A stretch of DNA of 64,000 nt from Desmodus rotundus. Lineage: Eukaryota; Chordata; Mammalia; Chiroptera; Phyllostomidae. The stretch spans positions 16,570 to 80,569 of the forward strand of contig NW_026527310.1 of NCBI RefSeq assembly GCF_022682495.2, in the 5' to 3' direction. Made by a program: the position numbers and the translations under genes. Shown piece after piece: positions 46,434-59,053 of the stretch. Every line of letters starts with the position of its first letter. The stretch's first letter is position 1. Below the pieces are notes generated by a model. The model saw nothing but the letters and a program-made list of their open reading frames with translations. It ran no database searches and was not told the origin of the DNA.

Positions 46434-47280
46434 GGGAAAACGCGCGGTCCTCTGGGTGGCAGGGAGGGCCTCCCTTAACTCTGACACCAGCCCAGGGACC
46501 CTGTGGACCTGGCCTGATATCTCAAGGGGGGGCACGTTGCCCGGAGGGATGCTCTTGGGGTGGGTCCTGCTTGCGCCTGCGAGGCCCCGCCTCTTGGCCC
46601 GAAACCACCCAGCCGCGGCTCGGACAAAAGCCATCTCCTGGGGGCCTCCCCCCTGTTCTTCCATCCGTAAAGGGGGACCCCTTTACGGATGGAAGAACAG
46701 GGGGATCTTCGCAGTGGTGGGGACGGGACGGAGGGGTCTGCGGTTTTGCAGCCACGTAGGCCTGTTGCTGGCACCCCGGCCCCATGTGTTCCAGCTCCAT
46801 GGACGAGGTGGGCCGCTTATGGCGGGATTCAGGCGTCCTGCAGGGGTCAGGGGACGGCGTGGGCACTCCCCGGGCGAGAGAGGACGCCTGGGACCCGAGA
46901 GAGCACCCGGGAAAATGCCCAGCCCTGGCCCCCGGGGCTCCAGTGGCCTCCCCAGGCTCCTGCCGTGGGGCCTGGTCCCGCTCATTGGGCCCAGGTTCTC
47001 CGCAGGTGAATGCCTTTTGCAGACACCAGGGACCACAGGCCGCGGATCCCTTCACGGGCAGGGGGGGTTCGAGCTCTGTGGGACCCAGGTCGCAGCAGAC
47101 ACAGTCCCTTCTCGCAAAGTTCAGCCCAGACTTTAGAGAGTAGAAGCGTCTCGGTCCAAGTTTTCCGCCTCGGGGCAGGGTGGGGCCGTTTGAGCCAAGA
47201 GAGACTCTTAGCCCCCCAGGCAGGTCTCAGGCCCGAGACCCCCAGGGAGACCCGGTCCCTGGGCGTGGGTCCCGCCCGCC
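45890..47280 (+). repeat. Long-range duplicated ~1.4 kb block, copy 1
   Basis: Matches 62395-63785 at 16,505 bp spacing with one visible difference (GGAGGGTTG versus GGAGTGTTG). Shared rare variants are GGCGAGGGC, CTCCCTTAAC, the G7 run, GTGGGTCCTGC and GAGGACGCC. Confidence 0.85.
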
Positions 47281-47401
47281 CGGGCCCGCCCCACCTGGCC
47301 CGGAACCGTGGCCGGCCCCTCTTCCCGGCCCCAGGTCCCTAGCTCTTCCCTGGCACTCTGCCTCTGGCGGGGTGGGAGACGGGCTGGCAAGTGTGGTCCA
47401 C
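46434..47401 (+). repeat. Monomer 47, B2 (short)
   Basis: 968 bp: the B2 1-bp loss plus a G7 run. Carries CTCCCTTAAC, GTGGGTCCTGC and GAGGACGCC. Confidence 0.95.
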
Positions 47402-48372
47402 GGGAAAACGCGCGGTCCTCTGGGTGGCAGGGAGGGCCTCCGTTAACTCTGACACCAGCCCAGGGACCCTGTGGACCTGGCCTGATATCTCAAGGGGGGG
47501 GCACGTTGCCCGGAGGGATGCTCTTGGGGTGGGGCCTGCTTGCGCCTGCGCGGCCCCGCCTCTTGGCCCGAAACCACCCAGCCGCGGCTCGGACAAAAGC
47601 CATCTCCTGGGGGCCACCCCCCTGTTCTTCCATCCGTAAAGGGGGACCCCTTTACGGATGGAAGAACAGGGGGATCTTCGCAGTGGTGGGGACGGGACGG
47701 AGGGGTCTGCGGGTTTGCAGCCACGTAGGCCAGTTGCTGGCACCCCTCCCCATGTGTCCCAGCTCCATGGACGAGGTGGGCCGCTTATGGCGGGATGCAG
47801 GCGTCCTGCGGTGGTCAGGGGACGGCGTGGGCACTCCCCGGGCGAGCGAAGGCGCCTGGGACCCGAGAGAGCCCCGGGGAGAGTCCGAGTTCTGGCCGCA
47901 GAGGCTGCCATTGCCTCCCCGGGCTCCTACCATGGGGCCTGACCGTGTTCGCCCGAGGCCCAGGTTCACCGCAGGTGAATGCCTTTTGCGGACGCCAAGG
48001 ACAGGAGGTCGCCGATTCCCTCACAGAGGTGGGGGTTGGAGCTCTGGGGGACTGAGGTCGCAGCGGTCACACTCCATTTTTGGGTGGTTCCGCAGAGACT
48101 GGAGGGTTGAAGCGGCTGGGTCCAAGTCTGCCGCCTTGTGGCAGGGTGGGGGCTTTGCAGGCGAAGCAAGGCTCTTAGCCTCCCAGGCGGGGCACAGGCC
48201 AGACTCCCCAAGGGAGAACCGGTCCTTGGTCGAGGGTCCCGCCCGCCCGCCCGGAACCGCTCCACCTGGCGCGGAACCGTGGCCGGCCCCTCTTCCCGGC
48301 CCCAGGTCCCTAGCTCTTCCCTGGCACTCTGCCTCTGCGGGGGTGGGAGAGCTGCTGGGAAGTGTGGTCCAC
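47402..48372 (+). repeat. Monomer 48, A
   Basis: 971 bp. CACCCCTCCCC, GAGTTCTGG, private GGGCCACCCCCC near 47614 and GCGGTGGTCAGG near 47810. Confidence 0.95.
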
Positions 48373-49344
48373 GGGAAAACGCGCGGTCCTCTGGGTGGCA
48401 GGGAGGGCCTCCGTTAACTCTGACACCAGCCCAGGGACCCTGTGGACCTGGCCTGATATCTCAAGGGGGGGGCACGTTGCCCGGAGGGATGCTCTTGGGG
48501 TGGGGACTGCTTGCGCCTGCGCGGCCCCGCCTCTTGGCCCGAAACCACCCAGCCGCGGCTCGGACAAAAGCCATATCCTGGGGGCCTCCCCCCTGTTCTT
48601 CCATCCGTAAAGGGGTCCCCCTTTACGGATGGAAGAACAGGGGGATCTTCGCAGTGGTGGGGACGGGACGGAGGGGTCTGCGGGTTTGCAGCCACGTAGG
48701 CCAGTTGCTGGCACCCCGGCCCCATGTGTCCCAGCTCCATGGACGAGGTGGGCCGCTTATGGCGGGATGCAGGCGTCCTGCGGGGGTCAGGGGACGGCGT
48801 GGGCACTCCCCGGGCGAGAGAGGGCGCCTGGGACCCGAGAGAGCCCCGGGGAGAGTCCGAGGCCTGGCCGCAGAGGCTGCCATTGCCTCCCCGGTCTCCT
48901 ACCATGGGGCCTGACCGTGTTCGCCCGAGGCCCAGGTTCACCGCAGGTGAATGCCTTTTGCGGACGCCAAGGACAGGAGGTCGCCGATTCCCTCACAGAG
49001 GTGGGGGTTGGAGCTCTGGGGGACTGAGGTCGCAGCGGTCACACTCCATTTTTGGGTGGTTCCGCAGAGACTGGAGGGTTGAAGCGGCTGGGTCCAAGTC
49101 TGCCGCCTTGTGGCAGGGTGGGGGCTTTGCAGGCGAAGCAAGGCTCTTAGCCTCCCAGGCGGGGCACAGGCCAGACTCCCCAAGGGAGAACCGGTCCTTG
49201 GTCGAGGGTCCCGCCCGCCCGCCCGGAACCGCTCCACCTGGCGCGGAACCGTGGCCGGCCCCTCTTCCAGGCACCAGGTCCCTAGTTCTTTCCTGGCACT
49301 CTGCCTCTGCGGGGGTGGGAGAGCTGCTGGGAAGTTTGGTCCAC
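48373..49344 (+). repeat. Monomer 49, A'
   Basis: 972 bp. GGGGACTGC, GCCATATCC, inverted palindrome centre, CCGGTCTCC, and a GAAGTTTGG tail. Confidence 0.95.
48589..48644. repeat. Palindrome with inverted centre
   Basis: Same exact reverse-complement centre (AAAGGGGTCCCCCTTT) as at 5871-5926, but in a module 1 haplotype with different upstream markers (CATATCC here, CATCCCC there). Confidence 0.9.
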
Positions 49345-50314
49345 GGGAAAACGCGCGGTCCTCTGGGTGGCAGGGAGGGCCTCCGTTAACTCTGACACCA
49401 GCCCAGGGACCCTGTGGACCTGGCCTGATATCTCAAGGGGGGGGCACGTTGCCCGGAGGGATGCTCTTGGGGTGGGGACTGCTTGCGCCTGCGCGGCCCC
49501 GCCTCTTGGCCCGAAACCACCCAGCCGCGGCTCGGACAAAAGCCATCTCCTGGGGGCCTCCCCCCTGTTCTTCCATCCGTAAAGGGGGACCCCTTTACGG
49601 ATGGAAGAACAGGGGGATCTTCGCAGTGGTGGGGACGGGACGGAGGGGTCTGCGGGTTTGCAGCCACGTAGGCCAGTTGCTGGCACCCCGGCCCCATGTG
49701 TTCCAGCTCCATGGACGAGGTGGGCCGCTTATGGCGGGATGCAGGCGTCCTGCGGGGCTCAGGGGACGGCGTGGGCACTCCCCGGGCGAGAGAGGGCGCC
49801 TGGGACCCGAGAGAGCACCCGGGAAAATGCCCAGCCCTGGCCCCCGGGGCTCCAGTGGCCTCCCCAGGCTCCTGCCGTGGGGCCTGGTCCCGCTCACCTG
49901 GGCCCAGGTTCTCCGCAGGTGAATGCCTTTTGCGGACACCAGGGACCACACGCCGCGGATCCCTTCACGGGCAGGAGGGGTTCGAGCTCTGTGGGACCCA
50001 GGTCGCAGCGCACACAGTCCCTTCTCGCAAAGTTCAGCCCAGACTTTAGAGAGTAGAAGCGTCTCGGTCCAAGTTTTCCGCCTCGGGGCAGGGTGGGGCC
50101 GTTTGAGCCAAGAGAGACTCTTAGCCCCCCAGGCAGGTCTCAGGCCCGAGACTCCCAGGGAGACCCGGTCCCTCGGCGTGGGTCCCGCCCGCCCGGGCCC
50201 GCCCCACCTGGCCCGGAACCGTGGCCGGCCCCTCTTCCCGGCCCCAGGTCCCTAGCTCTTCCCTGGCACTCTGCCTCTGGCGGGGTGGGAGACGGGCTGG
50301 CAAGTGTGGTCCAC
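49345..50314 (+). repeat. Monomer 50, B
   Basis: 970 bp. Private CACACGCCGCGG, GCAGGAGGGG, GAGACTCCC and CCCTCGGCG. Confidence 0.95.
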
Positions 50315-51285
50315 GGGAAAACGCGCGGTCCTCTGGGTGGCAGGGAGGGCCTCCGTTAACTCTGACACCAGCCCAGGGACCCTGTGGACCTGGCCTGATA
50401 TCTCAAGGGGGGGGCACGTTGCCCGGAGGGATGCTCTTGGGGTGGGGCCTGCTTGCGCCTGCGCGGCCCCGCCTCTTGGCCCGAAACCACCCAGCCGCGG
50501 CTCGGACAAAAGCCATCTCCTGGGGGCCTCCCCCCTGTTCTTCCACCCGTAAAGGGGGACCCCTTTACGGATGGAAGAACAGGGGGATCTTCGCAGTGGT
50601 GGGGACGGGACGGAGGGGTCTGCGGGTTTGCAGCCACGTAGGCCAGTTGCTGGCACCCCGGCCCCATGTGTCCCAGCTCCATGGACGAGGTGGGCCGCTT
50701 ATGGCGGGATGCAGGCGTCCTGCGGGGGTCAGGGGACGGCGTGGGCACTCCCCGGGCGAGAGAGGGCGCCTGGGACCCGAGAGAGCCCCGGGGAGAGTCC
50801 GAGGCCTGGCCGCAGAGGCTGCCTTGCCTCCCCGGGCTCCTACCATGGGGCCTGACCGTGTTCGCCCGAGGCCCAGGTTCACCGCAGGTGAATGCCTTTT
50901 GCGGACGCCAAGGACAGGAGGTCGCCGATTCCCTCACAGAGGTGGGGGTTGGAGCTCTGGGGGACTGAGGTCGCAGCGGTCACACTCCATTTTTGGGTGG
51001 TTCCGCAGAGACTGGAGGGTTGAAGCGGCTGGGTCCAAGTCTGCCGCCTTGTGGCAGGGTGGGGGCTTTGCAGGCGAAGCAAGGCTCTTAGCCTCCCAGG
51101 CGGGGCACAGGCCAGACTCCCCAAGGGAGAACCGGTCCTTGGTCGAGGGTCCCGCCCGCCCGCCCGGAACCGCTCCACCTGGCGCGGAACCGTGGCCGGC
51201 CCCTCTTCCCGGCCCCAGGTCCCTAGCTCTTCCCTGGCACTCTGCCTCTGCGGGGGTGGGAGAGCTGCTGGGAAGTGTGGTCCAC
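50315..51285 (+). repeat. Monomer 51, A-short
   Basis: 971 bp. Shares the palindrome variant CCACCCGTAAAG with monomer 1, 50,314 bp away. Confidence 0.95.
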
Positions 51286-52256
51286 GGGATAACGCGCGGT
51301 CCTCTGGGTGGCAGGGAGGGCCTCCGTTAACTCTGACACCAGCCCAGGGACCCTGTGGACCTGGCCTGATATCTCAAGGGGGGGGCACGTTGCCCGGAGG
51401 GATGCTCTTGGGGTGGGGCCTGCTTGCGCCTGTGCGGCCCCGCCTCTTGGCCCGAAACCACCCAGCCGCGGCTCGGACAAAAGCCATCTCCTGGGGGCCT
51501 CCCCCCTGTTCTTCCATCCGTAAAGGGGGACCCCTTTACGGATGGAAGAACAGGGGGATCTTCGCAGTGGTGGGGACGGGACGGAGGGGTCTGCGGGTTT
51601 GCAGCCACGTAGGCCAGTTGCTGGCACCCCTCCCCATGTGTCCCAGCTCCATGGACGAGGTGGGCCGCTTATGGCGGGATGCAGGCGTCCTGCGGGGGTC
51701 AGGGGACGGCGTGGGCACTCCCCGGGCGAGCGAAGGCGCCTGGGACCCGAGAGAGCCCCGGGGAGAGTCCGAGGTCTGGCCGCAGAGGCTGCCATTGCCT
51801 CCCCGGGCTCCTACCATGGGGCCTGACCGTGTTCGCCCGAGGCCCAGGTTCACCGCAGGTGAATGCCTTTTGCGGACGCCAAGGACAGGAGGTCGCCGAT
51901 TCCCTCACAGAGGTGGGGGTTGGAGCTCTGGGGGACTGAGGTCGCAGCGGTCACACTCCATTTTTGGGTGGTTCAGCAGAGACTGGAGGGTTGAAGCGGC
52001 TGGGTCCAAGTCTGCCGCCTTGTGGCAGGGTGGGGGCTTTGCAGGCGAAGCAAGGCTCTTAGCCTCCCAGGCAGGGCACAGGCCAGACTCCCCAAGGGAG
52101 AACCGGTCCTTGGTCGAGGGTCCCGCCCGCCCGCCCGGAACCGCTCCACCTGGCGCGGAACCGTGGCCGGCTCCTCTTCCAGGCACCAGGTCCCTAGTTC
52201 TTTCCTGGCACTCTGCCTCTGCGGGGGTGGGAGAGCTGCTGGGAAGTGTGGTCCAC
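51286..52256 (+). repeat. Monomer 52, A'
   Basis: 971 bp. GATAACG start, private GCCTGTGCGG, then the CACCCCTCCCC / GAGGTCTGG set like monomer 2, but an A' end (GGTTCAGCAG, CGGCTCCTC). Confidence 0.95.
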
Positions 52257-53228
52257 GGGAAAACGCGCGGTCCTCTGGGTGGCAGGGAGGGCCTCCCTTA
52301 ACTCTGACACCAGCCCAGGGACCCTGTGGACCTGGCCTGATATCTCAAGGGGGGGGCACGTTGCCCGGAGGGATGCTCTTGGGGTGGGGCCTGCTTGCGC
52401 CTGCGCGGCCCCGCCTCTTGGCCCGAAACCACCCAGCCGCGGCTCGGACAAAAGCCATCTCCTGGGGGCCTCCCCCCTGTTCTTCCATCCGTAAAGGGGG
52501 ACCCCTTTACGGATGGAAGAACAGGGGGATCTTCGCAGTGGTGGGGACGGGACGGAGGGGTCTGCGGGTTTGCAGCCACGTAGGCCAGTTGCTGGCACCC
52601 CGGCCCCATGTGTCCCAGCTCCATGGACGAGGTGGGCCGCTTATGGCGGGATGCAGGCGTCCTGCGGGGGTCAGGGGACGGCGTGGGCACTCCCCGGGCG
52701 AGAGAGGGCGCCTGGGACCCGAGAGAGCCCCGGGGAGAGTCCGAGGCCTGGCCGCAGAGGCTGCCATTGCCTCCCCGGGCTCCTACCATGGGGCCTGACC
52801 GTGTTCGCCCGAGGCCCAGGTTCACCGCAGGTGAATGCCTTTTGCGGACGCCAAGGACAGGAGGTCGCCGATTCCCTCACAGAGGTGGGGGTTGGAGCTC
52901 TGGGGGACTGAGGTCGCAGCGGTCACACTCCATTTTTGGGTGGTTCCGCAGAGACTGGAGGGTTGAAGCGGCTGGGTCCAAGTCTGCCGCCTTGTGGCAG
53001 GGTGGGGGCTTTGCAGGCGAAGCAAGGCTCTTAGCCTCCCAGGCGGGGCACAGGCCAGAATCCCCAAGGGAGAACCGGTCCTTGGTCGAGGGTCCCGCCC
53101 GCCCGCCCGGAACCGCTCCACCTGGCGCGGAACCGTGGCCGGCCCCTCTTCCCGGCCCCAGGTCCCTAGCTCTTCCCTGGCACTCTGCCTCTGCGGGGGT
53201 GGGAGAGCTGCTGGGAAGTGTGGTCCAC
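52257..53228 (+). repeat. Monomer 53, A
   Basis: 972 bp with CTCCCTTAAC and AGAATCCCC. Confidence 0.95.
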
Positions 53229-54199
53229 GGGAAAACGCGCGGTCCTCTGGGTGGCAGGGAGGGCCTCCGTTAACTCTGACACCAGCCCAGGGACCCTGTG
53301 GACCTGGCCTGATATCTCAAGGGGGGGGCACGTTGCCCGGAGGGATGCTCTTGGGGTGGGGCCTGCTTGCTCCTGCGCGGCCCCGCCTCTTGGCCCGAAA
53401 CCACCCAGCCGGGGCTCGGACAAAAGCCATCTCCTGGGGGCCTCCCCCCTGTTCTTCCATCCGTAAAGGGGGACCCCTTTACGGATGGAAGAACAGTGGG
53501 ATCTTCGCAGTGGTGGGGACGGGACGGAGGGGTCTGCGGGTTTCCAGCCACGTAGGCCAGTTGCTGGCACCCCGGCCCCATGTGTCCCAGCTCCATGGAC
53601 GAGGTGGGTCGCTTATGGCGGGATGCAGGCGTCCTGCGGGGGTCAGGGGACGGCGTGGGCACTCCCCGGGCGAGAGAGGGCGCCTGGGACCCGAGAGAGC
53701 CCCGGGGAGAGTCCGAGGCCTGGCCGCAGAGGCTGCCTTGCCTCCCCGGGCTCCTACCATGGGGCCTGACCGTGTTCGCCCGAGGCCCAGGTTCACCGCA
53801 GGTGAATGCCTTTTGCGGACGCCAAGGACAGGAGGTCGCCGATTCCCTCACAGAGGTGGGGGTTGGAGCTGTGGGGGACTGAGGTCGCAGCGGTCACACT
53901 CCATTTTTGGGTGGTTCCGCAGAGACTGGAGGGTTGAAGCGGCTGGGTCCAAGTCTGCCGCCTTGTGGCAGGGTGGGGGCTTTGCAGGCGAAGCAAGGCT
54001 CTTAGCCTCCCAGGCAGGGCACAGGCCAGACTCCCCAAGGGAGAACCGGTCCTTGGTCGAGGGTCCCGCCCGCCCGCCCGGAACCGCTCCACCTGGCGCG
54101 GAACCGTGGCCGGCCCCTCTTCCCGGCCCCAGGTCCCTAGCTCTTCCCTGGCACTCTGCCTCTGCGGGGGTGGGAGAGCTGCTGGGAAGTGTGGTCCAC
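53229..54199 (+). repeat. Monomer 54, A-short
   Basis: 971 bp. Monomer 20-like set (AGCCGGGGCTC, ACAGTGGG, TTTCCAGCC, GTGGGTCGC) plus private TTGCTCCTGCGC and GAGCTGTGGGG, the latter shared with monomer 57. Confidence 0.95.
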
Positions 54200-55169
54200 G
54201 GGAAAACGCGCGGTCCTCTGGGTGGCAGGAAGGGCCTCCGTTAACTCTGACACCAGCCCAGGGACCCTGTGAACCTGGCCTGATATCTCAAGGGGGGGGC
54301 ACGTTGCCCGGAGGGATGCTCTTGGGGTGGGGCCTGCTTGCGCCTGCGAGGCCCCGCCTCTTGGCCCGAAACCACCCAGCCGCGGCTCGGACAAAAGCCA
54401 TCTCCTGGGGGCCTCCCCCCTGTTCTTCCATCCGTAAAGGGGGACCCCTTTACGGATGGAAGAACAGGGGGATCTTCGCAGTGGTGGGGACGGGACGGAG
54501 GGGTCTGCGGGTTTGCAGCCACGTAGGCCAGTTGCTGGCACCCCGGCCCCATGTGTTCCAGCTCCATGGACGAGGTGGGCCGCTTATGGCGGGATGCAGG
54601 CGTCCTGCGGGGCTCAGGGGACGGCGTGGGCACTCCCCGGGCGAGAGAGGGCGCCTGGGACCCGAGAGAGCACCCGGGAAAATGCCCAGCCCTGGCCCCC
54701 GGGGCTCCAGTGGCCTCCCCAGGCTCCTGCCGTGGGGCCTGGTCCCGCTCACCTGGGCCCAGGTTCTCCGCAGGTGAATGCCTTTTGCGGACACCAGGGA
54801 CCACAGGCCGCGGATCCCTTCACGGGCAGGGGGGGTTCGAGCTCTGTGGGACCCAGGTCGCAGCGCACACAGTCCCTTCTCGCAAAGTTCAGCCCAGACT
54901 TTAGAGAGTAGAAGCGTCTCGGTCCAAGTTTTCCGCCTCGGGGCAGGGTGGGGCCGTTTGAGCCAAGAGAGACTCTTAGCCCCCCAGGCAGGTCTCAGGC
55001 CCGAGACCCCCAGGGAGACCCGGTCCCTGGGCGTGGGTCCCGCCTGCCCGGGCCCGCCCCACCTGGCCGGGAACCCTGGCCGGCCCCTCTTCCCGGCCCC
55101 AGGTCCCTAGCTCTTCCCTGGCACTCTGCCTCTGGCGGGGTGGGAGACGGGCTGGCAAGTGTGGTCCAC
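54200..55169 (+). repeat. Monomer 55, B
   Basis: 970 bp. Private GGCAGGAAGGG and CTGTGAACC at the start; CGCCTGCCCGG and GGGAACCCTGG in the tail, as in 28. Confidence 0.95.
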
Positions 55170-56141
55170 GGGAAAACGCGCGGTCCTCTGGGTGGCAGGG
55201 AGGGCCTCCGTTAACTCTGACACCAGCCCAGGGACCCTGTGGACCTGGCCTGATATCTCAAGGGGGGGGGCACGTTGCCCGGAGGGATGCTCTTGGGGTG
55301 GGGCCTGCTTGCGCCTGCGCGGCCCCGCCTCTTGGCCCGAAACCACCCAGCCGCGGCTCGGACAAAAGCCATCTCCTGGGGGCCTCCCCCCTGTTCTTCC
55401 ATCCGTAAAGGGGGACCCCTTTACGGATGGAAGAACAGGGGGATCTTCGCAGTGGTGGGGACGGGACGGAGGGGTCTGCGGGTTTGCAGCCACGTAGGCC
55501 AGTTGCTGGCACCCCGGCCCCATGTGTCCCAGCTCCATGGACGAGGTGGGCCGCTTATGGCGGGATGCAGGCGTCCTGCGGGGGTCAGGGGACGGCGTGG
55601 GCACTCCCCGGGCGAGAGAGGGCGCCTGGGACCCGAGAGAGCCCCGGGGAGAGTCCGAGGCCTGGCCGCAGAGGCTGCCTTGCCTCCCCGGGCTCCTACC
55701 ATGGGGCCTGACCGTGTTCGCCCGAGGCCCAGGTTCACCGCAGGTGAATGCCTTTTGCGGACGCCAAGGACAGGAGGTCGCCGATTCCCTCACAGAGGTG
55801 GGGGTTGGAGCTCTGGGGGACTGAGGTCGCAGCGGTCACACTCCATTTTTGGGTGGTTCCGCAGAGACTGGAGGGTTGAAGCGGCTGGGTCCAAGTCTGC
55901 CGCCTTGTGGCAGGGTGGGGGCTTTGCAGGCGAAGCAAGGCTCTTAGCCTCCCAGGCGGGGCACAGGCCAGACTCCCCAAGGGAGAACCGGTCCTTGGTC
56001 GAGGGTCCCGCCCGCCCGCCCGGAACCGCTCCACCTGGCGCGGAACCGTGGCCGGCCCCTCTTCCCGGCCCCAGGTCCCTAGCTCTTCCCTGGCACTCTG
56101 CCTCTGCGGGGGTGGGAGAGCTGCTGGGAAGTGTGGTCCAC
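55170..56141 (+). repeat. Monomer 56, A-short with G9 run
   Basis: 972 bp: the A-short loss is offset by a nine-G run near 55262. Confidence 0.95.
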
Positions 56142-57112
56142 GGGATAACGCGCGGTCCTCTGGGTGGCAGGGAGGGCCTCCGTTAACTCTGACACCAGCC
56201 CAGGGACCCTGTGGACCTGGCCTGATATCTCAAGGGGGGGGCACGTTGCCCGGAGGGATGCTCTTGGGGTGGGGCCTGCTTGCGCCTGCGCGGCCCCGCC
56301 TCTTGGCCCGAAACCACCCAGCCGCGGCTCGGACAAAAGCCATCTCCTGGGGGCCTCCCCCCTGTTCTTCCATCCGTAAAGGGGGACCCCTTTACGGATG
56401 GAAGAACAGGGGGATCTTCGCAGTGGTGGGGACGGGACGGAGGGGTCTGCGGGTTTGCAGCCACGTAGGCCAGTTGCTGGCACCCCTCCCCATGTGTCCC
56501 AGCTCCATGGACGAGGTGGGCCGCTTATGGCGGGATGCAGGCGTCCTGCGGGGGTCAGGGGACGGCGTGGGCACTCCCCGGGCGAGCGAAGGCGCCTGGG
56601 ACCCGAGAGAGCCCCGGGGAGAGTCCGAGTTCTGGCCGCAGAGGCTGCCATTGCCTCCCCGGGCTCCTACCATGGGGCCTGACCGTGTTCGCCCGAGGCC
56701 CAGGTTCACCGCAGGTGAATGCCTTTTGCGGACGCCAAGGACAGGAGGTCGCCGATTCCCTCACAGAGGTGGGGGTTGGAGCTGTGGGGGACTGAGGTCG
56801 CAGCGGTCACACTCCATTTTTGGGTGGTTCCGCAGAGACTGGAGGGTTGAAGCGGCTGGGTCCAAGTCTGCCGCCTTGTGGCAGGGTGGGGGCTTTGCAG
56901 GCGAAGCAAGGCTCTTAGCCTCCCAGGCGGGGCACAGGCCAGAATCCCCAAGGGAGAACCGGTCCTTGGTCGAGGGTCCCGCCCGCCCGCCCGGAACCGC
57001 TCCACCTGGCGCGGAACCGTGGCCAGCCCCTCTTCCCGGCCCCAGGTCCCTAGCTCTTCCCTGGCACTCTGCCTCTGCGGGGGTGGGAGAGCTGCTGGGA
57101 AGTGTGGTCCAC
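56142..57112 (+). repeat. Monomer 57, A
   Basis: 971 bp. GATAACG start, CACCCCTCCCC, GAGTTCTGG, GAGCTGTGGGG, AGAATCCCC and private TGGCCAGCCCC. Confidence 0.95.
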
Positions 57113-58083
57113 GGGAAAACGCGCGGTCCTCTGGGTGGCATGGAGGGCCTCCGTTAACTCTGACACCAGCCCAGGGACCCTGTGGACCTGGCCTGATATC
57201 TCAAGGGGGGGGCACGTTGCCCGGAGGGATGCTCTTGGGGTGGGGCCTGCTTGCGCCTGCGCGGCCCCGCCTCTTGGCCCGAAACCATCCAGCCGCGGCT
57301 CGGACAAAAGCCATCTCCTGGGGGCCTCCCCCCTGTTCTTCCATCCGTAAAGGGGGACCCCTTTACGGATGGAAGAACAGGGGGATCTTCGCAGTGGTGG
57401 GGACGGGACGGAGGGGTCTGCGGGTTTGCAGCCACGTAGGCCAGTTGCTGGCACCCCGGCCCCATGTGTCCCAGCTCCATGGACGAGGTGGGCCGCTTAT
57501 GGCGGGATGCAGGCGTCCTGCGGGGGTCAGGGGACGGCGTGGGCACTCCCCGGGCGAGAGAGGGCGCCTGGGACTCGAGAGAGCCCCGGGGAGAGTCCGA
57601 GGCCTGGCCGCAGAGGCTGCCTTGCCTCCCCGGGCTCCTACCATGGGGCCTGACCGTGTTCGCCCGAGGCCCAGGTTCACCGCAGGTGAATGCCTTTTGC
57701 GGACGCCAAGGACAGGAGGTCGCCGATTCCCTCACAGAGGTGGGGGTTGGAGCTCTGGGGGACTGAGGTCGCAGCGGTCACACTCCATTTTTGGGTGGTT
57801 CCGCAGAGACTGGAGGGTTGAAGCGGCTGGGTCCAAGTCTGCCGCCTTGTGGCAGGGTGGGGGCTTTGCAGGCGAAGCAAGGCTCTTAGCCTCCCAGGCG
57901 GGGCACAGGCCAGACTCCCCAAGGGAGAAGCGGTCCTTGGTCGAGGGTCCCGCCCGCCCGCCCGGAACCGCTCCACCTGGCGCGGAACCGTGGCCGGCCC
58001 CTCTTCCCGGCCCCAGGTCCCTAGCTCTTCCCTGGCACTCTGCCTCTGCGGGGGTGGGAGAGCTGCTGGGAAGTGTGGTCCAC
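57113..58083 (+). repeat. Monomer 58, A-short
   Basis: 971 bp. Private GGTGGCATGG (disturbs the CTCF-like word's flank), AACCATCCAG, GGGACTCGAG and GAGAAGCGG. Confidence 0.95.
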
Positions 58084-59053
58084 GGGAAAACGCGCGGTCC
58101 TCTGGGTGGCAGGGAGGGCCTCCGTTAACTCTGACACCAGCCCAGGGACCCTGTGGACCTGGCCTGATATCTCAAGGGGGGGGCACGTTGCCCGGAGGAA
58201 TGCTCTTGGGGTGGGGACTGCTTGCGCCTGCGCGGCCCCGCCTCTTGGCCCGAAACCACCCAGCCGCGGCTCGGACAAAAGCCATATCCTGGGGGCCTCC
58301 CCCCTGTTCTTCCATCCGTAAAGGGGGACCCCTTTACGGATGGAAGAACAGGGGGATCTTCGCAGTGGTGGGGACGGGACGGAGGGGTCTGCGGGTTTGC
58401 AGCCACGTAGGCCAGTTGCTCGCACCCCGGCCCCATGTGTTCCAGCTCCATGGACGAGGTGGGCCGCTTATGGCCCGTTGCAGGCGTCCTGCTGGGGTCA
58501 GGGGACGGCGTGGGCACTCCCCGGGCGAGAGAGGGCGCCTGGGACCCGAGAGAGCACCCGGGAAAATGCCCAGCCCTGGCCCCCGGGGCTCCAGTGGCCT
58601 CCCCAGGCTCCTGCCGTGGGGCCTGGTCCCGCTCACCTGGGCCCAGGTTCTCCGCAGGTGAATGCCTTTTGCGGACACCAGGGACCACAGGCCGCGGATC
58701 CCTTCACGGGCAGGGGGGGTTCGAGCTCTGTGGGACCCAGGTCGCAGCGCACACAGTCCCTTCTCGCAAAGTTCAGCCCAGACTTTAGAGAGTAGAAGCG
58801 TCTCGGTCCAAGTTTTCCGCCTCGGGGCAGGGTGGGGCCGTTTGAGCCAAGAGAGACTCTTAGCCCCCCAGGCAGGTCTCAGGCCCGAGACCCCCAGGGA
58901 GACCCGGTCCCTGGGCGTGGGTCCCGCCCGCCCGGGCCCGCCCCACCTGGCCCGGAACCGTGGCCGGCCCCTCTTCCCGGCCCCAGGTCCCTAGCTCTTC
59001 CCTGGCACTCTGCCTCTGGCGGGGTGGGAGACGGGCTGGCAAGTGTGGTCCAC
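58084..59053 (+). repeat. Monomer 59, B
   Basis: 970 bp. Private GGAGGAATGC, GTTGCTCGCACC, TATGGCCCGTTG and CTGCTGGGGTC; also GCCATATCC as in 28 and 49. Confidence 0.95.
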
